From Williamsia sp. 1138 (GTDB lineage: Bacteria > Actinomycetota > Actinomycetes > Mycobacteriales > Mycobacteriaceae), in assembly GCF_002095435.2 (NCBI RefSeq), contig NZ_MJEJ02000053.1, positions 62,001 to 126,000 on the forward strand: DNA of 64,000 nt, given 5' to 3'. Below, in pieces: positions 61,696-64,000 of the stretch. Numbering within the stretch: position 1 is the stretch's first letter; each line of letters starts with the position of its first letter. A model generated the notes under the pieces. The model ran no database searches. It was given only the letters and a program-made list of their open reading frames with translations, and was not told where the DNA came from. The translations under genes and the position numbers were made by a program.

Positions 61696-61708
61696 GGTTA
61701 AGTTAACC
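61696..61708. promoter_or_regulatory. Perfect palindrome at the amidohydrolase start
   Basis: GGTTAA-G-TTAACC, exact 6-1-6 inverted repeat two bases upstream of the start codon of the cluster's first gene. Probably an operator that blocks transcription start when occupied. Confidence 0.5.
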
Positions 61709-62397
61709 CACTGCAATCGCCAAGTCCATGAATCTAAAAATTGCACACGTTGTAAAAATGGCACAAAATTGTCGCTTAAAAATCCGCGGATTAGCTACGT
61801 GTGCAATACCCTATCGGCGCTGGACTGCGGGGCCACGGGCCGAGTGTGCGCAACCTGCGACATCTGGTCGGCAGCCCCTGATGGATCACCCTCATGGCGG
61901 GACCGGAAACGCCCGCTTCGGGCGACCGAGCGAGAAAGAAATGGCATAAATTTGCACCCCCTAAAAGTTTAGGGGTCACTGAGAGCCCGGCTAATTTTTA
62001 ATTTGACCGACGTCGTCCATACCAAGGAAGAGTCAACCGAGTCGGCGTAAGTGCGATTACTGGACGTTGCTAACGGTTTTCGCCGTCGCAATCCTGTCCG
62101 GTCATACTCTGTCGGATCGAAATCGAGCGAGAGCAATATACCGTTTCCTGGCTCATGTTCTACGCGGCGGACCCGCCCTGACGGCGGTCCACGTTGCACA
62201 TCGAGAAAGCGACCTTAGTGCATTGTGGGATCGGTCCAGGTTATCTGACCGGCAACGGTTTTGAACTCGCTGGGCTACATAGCGGTGTTTGGTTCGAAAT
62301 GGATTGGAGGACTTGGGAATGGGCGGTTAACGTCAGGGAGCGGCGTGCAAGTACGGAATCTCGTTTACCGCCCGGCCACGATCACTTGGCGAGCAGA
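61709..62397. other. 689-bp intergenic region, locally AT-rich
   Basis: Between the amidohydrolase start and the end of the FUSC gene. The first 100 bases are AT-rich for this genome and likely hold the cluster's promoter. The hairpin at 61957-61974 is the only clear structure. An open frame at 62194-62475 (GIGPGYLTGNGFELAGLHSG) extends antisense into the FUSC gene and lacks a ribosome site; it is not called. Confidence 0.45.
61957..61974. terminator. Compact palindrome, possible terminator
   Basis: CCCCTAAA-AG-TTTAGGGG, a perfect 8-bp stem with a 2-nt centre. About 420 bases downstream of the FUSC gene in its reading direction; could end that transcript or be a regulator site. Confidence 0.4.
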
Positions 62398-63420
62398 TTA
62401 ATCATTCTGCTCGCTGGATTTGGTCGGTTGCGGGTGTGCCTTCGACGTCTGCTTGAGTATGAGATCTGTAACTGACAGGACAACTGCGACAGCTAGCGCT
62501 CCCAGGAGTGTGAATCCGGCGCGCTCGGCGTAGCCGTACATCACTGTCTCCGGGGTGAAGGATAGGCACATTAGTGCGGCCGTCAGAAGCGCCGCGAAGG
62601 CCCAGTACGGTGCCTTGAGGTAGGCGATGCCGCTGAGGACGGCGATGATCACCCCGATCGCGGTGGTGAGGGTGTTGATGCCAATCAGATTCACGAGTAC
62701 GGCAGCGACGAGACCTCCACCGACGGTGCCCAGTACTCGATGCAGGGTCCGTGTGGTGCTGCCGGCGATTCCTGGTTGTAGCACTACGAAGATTGTCAGC
62801 AGCACCCACCACGCATGGCCACCGGGGAGCACGAGTTTGGCTGCGAGCGTGCCGACGAAAGCCAGTGCGGTGAGCGTCAGCGCGAAACGGTACAGGTCGC
62901 GGCGGGTGGGTGTCTCGCGGTCTCTATGGGGGAGATCGTCGAGAAAGAAAGACCCTATGAAGGCGACCCACAGGCCCCCGAGCAGTACGAACGCTGCGAC
63001 GACCAGGGCCGAGGTCGGCGAGTTAGGTGCGCCGTCGACCAATGTGGTGCCGGGAACGGCGATCGCGGCCAGCGCGGCTTGGCTGGCCACGTATGTCGCC
63101 GGTCCCTCCCACCCGCGGGTGTAGGACCATGCCACAGCAAGGCAGAGCGCCGCGATGTAGACGGCGGCGCTCCACGCGGACCCGCCCACCAGCAGTCCGA
63201 CAAGCACCGACACCGGCGTGAGTATCGCGGTGACAGCCGCAACGCGGACGCCACTCTCGAGGGCGACCACCGCGGGAAGGAGTCCTAGATAGACCAGGGC
63301 GGTGTTCGAACTCCACGGGCTCAGGTAAAGGGCGATCATCGGAACGAAACACAGGACCAACCCACACAGCCATCGCATGGTGGGCCGGCGATCTTGGGCC
63401 TTCTGTTGGTCCGCAATCAT
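62398..63420 (-). CDS. FUSC-family membrane protein
   Basis: 340 residues with about ten hydrophobic helices in two clusters (CGLVLCFVPMIALYLSP, WSAAVYIAALCLAVAWSY; then AWWVLLTIFVVLQPGIAGST). WWVLLTIFVVLQP and TLHRVLGTVGGGLVAAVL fit the fusaric-acid-resistance/aromatic-acid-exporter fold. Its ATG overlaps the end of the upstream small membrane protein gene (ATGA), so it is part of an operon with the MscS channel. Likely an exporter; cargo unknown. Confidence 0.85.
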   Translation of the reverse strand: MIADQQKAQDRRPTMRWLCGLVLCFVPMIALYLSPWSSNTALVYLGLLPAVVALESGVRVAAVTAILTPVSVLVGLLVGGSAWSAAVYIAALCLAVAWSYTRGWEGPATYVASQAALAAIAVPGTTLVDGAPNSPTSALVVAAFVLLGGLWVAFIGSFFLDDLPHRDRETPTRRDLYRFALTLTALAFVGTLAAKLVLPGGHAWWVLLTIFVVLQPGIAGSTTRTLHRVLGTVGGGLVAAVLVNLIGINTLTTAIGVIIAVLSGIAYLKAPYWAFAALLTAALMCLSFTPETVMYGYAERAGFTLLGALAVAVVLSVTDLILKQTSKAHPQPTKSSEQND

Positions 63421-63839
63421 CGTGCGGGCGCGGTTGTGGTGACCGGTGGCGTTGGTATGTCGCTGGTCGTCGAGAGTTCGGGAACCCGCAGACCTTCAGA
63501 TACCTGCCGATCTTCCGCACCTGATTCTGACGCATCCGGTTGGTCGGATGCTGACGTCGAGTGGTCGACGCTGGTAAGGCTCTGCGAGGGTTCTTGCACT
63601 TCGATCTCGGGTGTCGTCGTCGTCAAGGACGAACGAATGTCGGCAACGTCGTTCAGCTTTGCTTCCCGGTCGAGGTTGCTGTAATGCTCCGAGCGATTGC
63701 CGTACAGAATGGCCGAGCCGACCAACACGATGATGAGCAGCAACGTGGTGGTGCGGACACGACCGCCGAAAAGCAGTCGGGGTATACGAGACCACGCCCT
63801 GAAGAAAAGCCCGTCCGGTCGCGGGGTCCGATCAGTCAT
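63417..63839 (-). CDS. Small single-pass membrane protein
   Basis: 140 residues. One helix at about 32-46 (TTTLLLIIVLVGSAILYG), a basic cytoplasmic N-terminus and a Ser/Thr/Pro/Glu-rich outer tail that looks disordered. No family recognised. The ATG at 63839 overlaps the end of the MscS gene by 8 bases; an in-frame ATG at 63845 is an alternative. Encoded between MscS and the FUSC protein, it may be an accessory of either. Confidence 0.65.
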   Translation of the reverse strand: MTDRTPRPDGLFFRAWSRIPRLLFGGRVRTTTLLLIIVLVGSAILYGNRSEHYSNLDREAKLNDVADIRSSLTTTTPEIEVQEPSQSLTSVDHSTSASDQPDASESGAEDRQVSEGLRVPELSTTSDIPTPPVTTTAPAR

Positions 63840-64000
63840 CGCCATCCGGTGCAGCACTGTGAGAAGCAACTGCGAGCGAGTCCGGTGCGAGCGATATCCC
63901 GGCCTGCGCAAACTCTTCGACTATTCGCGAGCGTAGGTCTCGACTCACCTCGAACTGTTTACCGGGCAGCGTTTGTGCGACCATCCGCACTGTCACAGTG
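63832..64000 (-). CDS. MscS-type mechanosensitive channel, C-terminal fragment cut by window edge
   Basis: The frame enters from beyond the right edge and ends at the TGA 63832-63834. The visible about 55 residues (TVRMVAQTLPGKQFEVSRDL then RIVEEFAQAGIS) match the cytoplasmic C-terminal alpha/beta domain of small-conductance mechanosensitive channels, followed by a short variable tail. Releases solutes on hypo-osmotic shock. First visible gene of a three-gene minus-strand operon. Confidence 0.8.
   Translation of the reverse strand, partial: TVTVRMVAQTLPGKQFEVSRDLRSRIVEEFAQAGISLAPDSLAVASHSAAPDGDD

Noticed and set aside
62194-62475. Small gene in the region upstream of the GAD cluster
   Set aside because: No ribosome site, runs antisense into the FUSC gene, and has no similarity pattern that I recognise.

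Overview
The window is 64 kb of high-GC DNA. GTG starts are frequent, coding is dense and many genes overlap by ATGA. It carries a mycofactocin-coupled type SDR and an NDMA-dependent type alcohol dehydrogenase, LivFGHM/K importers and many CoA-thioester enzymes. Together these point to a mycolic-acid-type actinobacterium such as Rhodococcus, Gordonia or a mycobacterial relative. That placement is inference; no rRNA, tRNA or other taxonomic marker is present. No CRISPR array, intact transposase, integrase or phage gene was seen.

Layout. (1) 1-5050: end of a CaiB-type CoA-transferase, an HMG-CoA-lyase-type enzyme, an iron alcohol dehydrogenase, methylmalonate-semialdehyde dehydrogenase (mmsA) and a divergent LysR regulator. 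(2) 5474-11562: NarL-type response regulator and GAF histidine kinase, a TIGR03084 protein and an acyl-CoA ligase, divergent from a CocE-type esterase. (3) 11563-12703: gene-poor scar with a headless gene fragment and repeats. (4) 12704-27386: long minus-strand operon coding for a branched-chain-amino-acid-type ABC importer plus acyl-CoA ligase, CoA-transferase, acyl-CoA dehydrogenase, enoyl-CoA hydratases, SDR, quinone-oxidoreductase-like MDR and accessory proteins, with a divergent TetR gene. (5) 27387-28251: second gene-poor stretch, sharing a 27-29 bp motif with region 3. (6) 28252-39122: GntR regulator, HMG-CoA lyase and, divergently, an eight-gene operon: CoA-transferase, GlcG/HbpS protein, amidohydrolase, MIP18/DUF59 protein, mycofactocin-type SDR, LivF, LivK and a 916-residue LivH-LivM-LivG fusion. 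(7) 39330-50318: GntR regulator, two MFS transporters, NDMA-type alcohol dehydrogenase, enolase-superfamily enzyme, aldehyde dehydrogenase and pyruvate carboxylase; three copies of a GTTAA-N3-TTRAY motif mark its promoters. (8) 50318-52370: small DUF3263 gene, cupin gene and two frameshifted pseudogenes. (9) 52371-61693: minus-strand cluster of amidohydrolase, degenerate ABC ATPase, YhgE/Pip membrane protein, glutamate decarboxylase, YrhK-like membrane protein, AraC regulator, tyrosine phosphatase and a choloylglycine-hydrolase-family amidase. (10) 62398-64000: FUSC-type membrane protein, a small membrane protein and the end of an MscS channel.

How it fits together. Most of the window is accessory catabolism. 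Each block has its own regulator and usually its own transporter, and carries out CoA activation, oxidation and retro-aldol cleavage of organic acids or alcohols. The substrates cannot be read from sequence. The least conventional block is region 9, where two amide-bond hydrolases flank glutamate decarboxylase and a transporter-like pair whose ATPase lacks the Walker A lysine.
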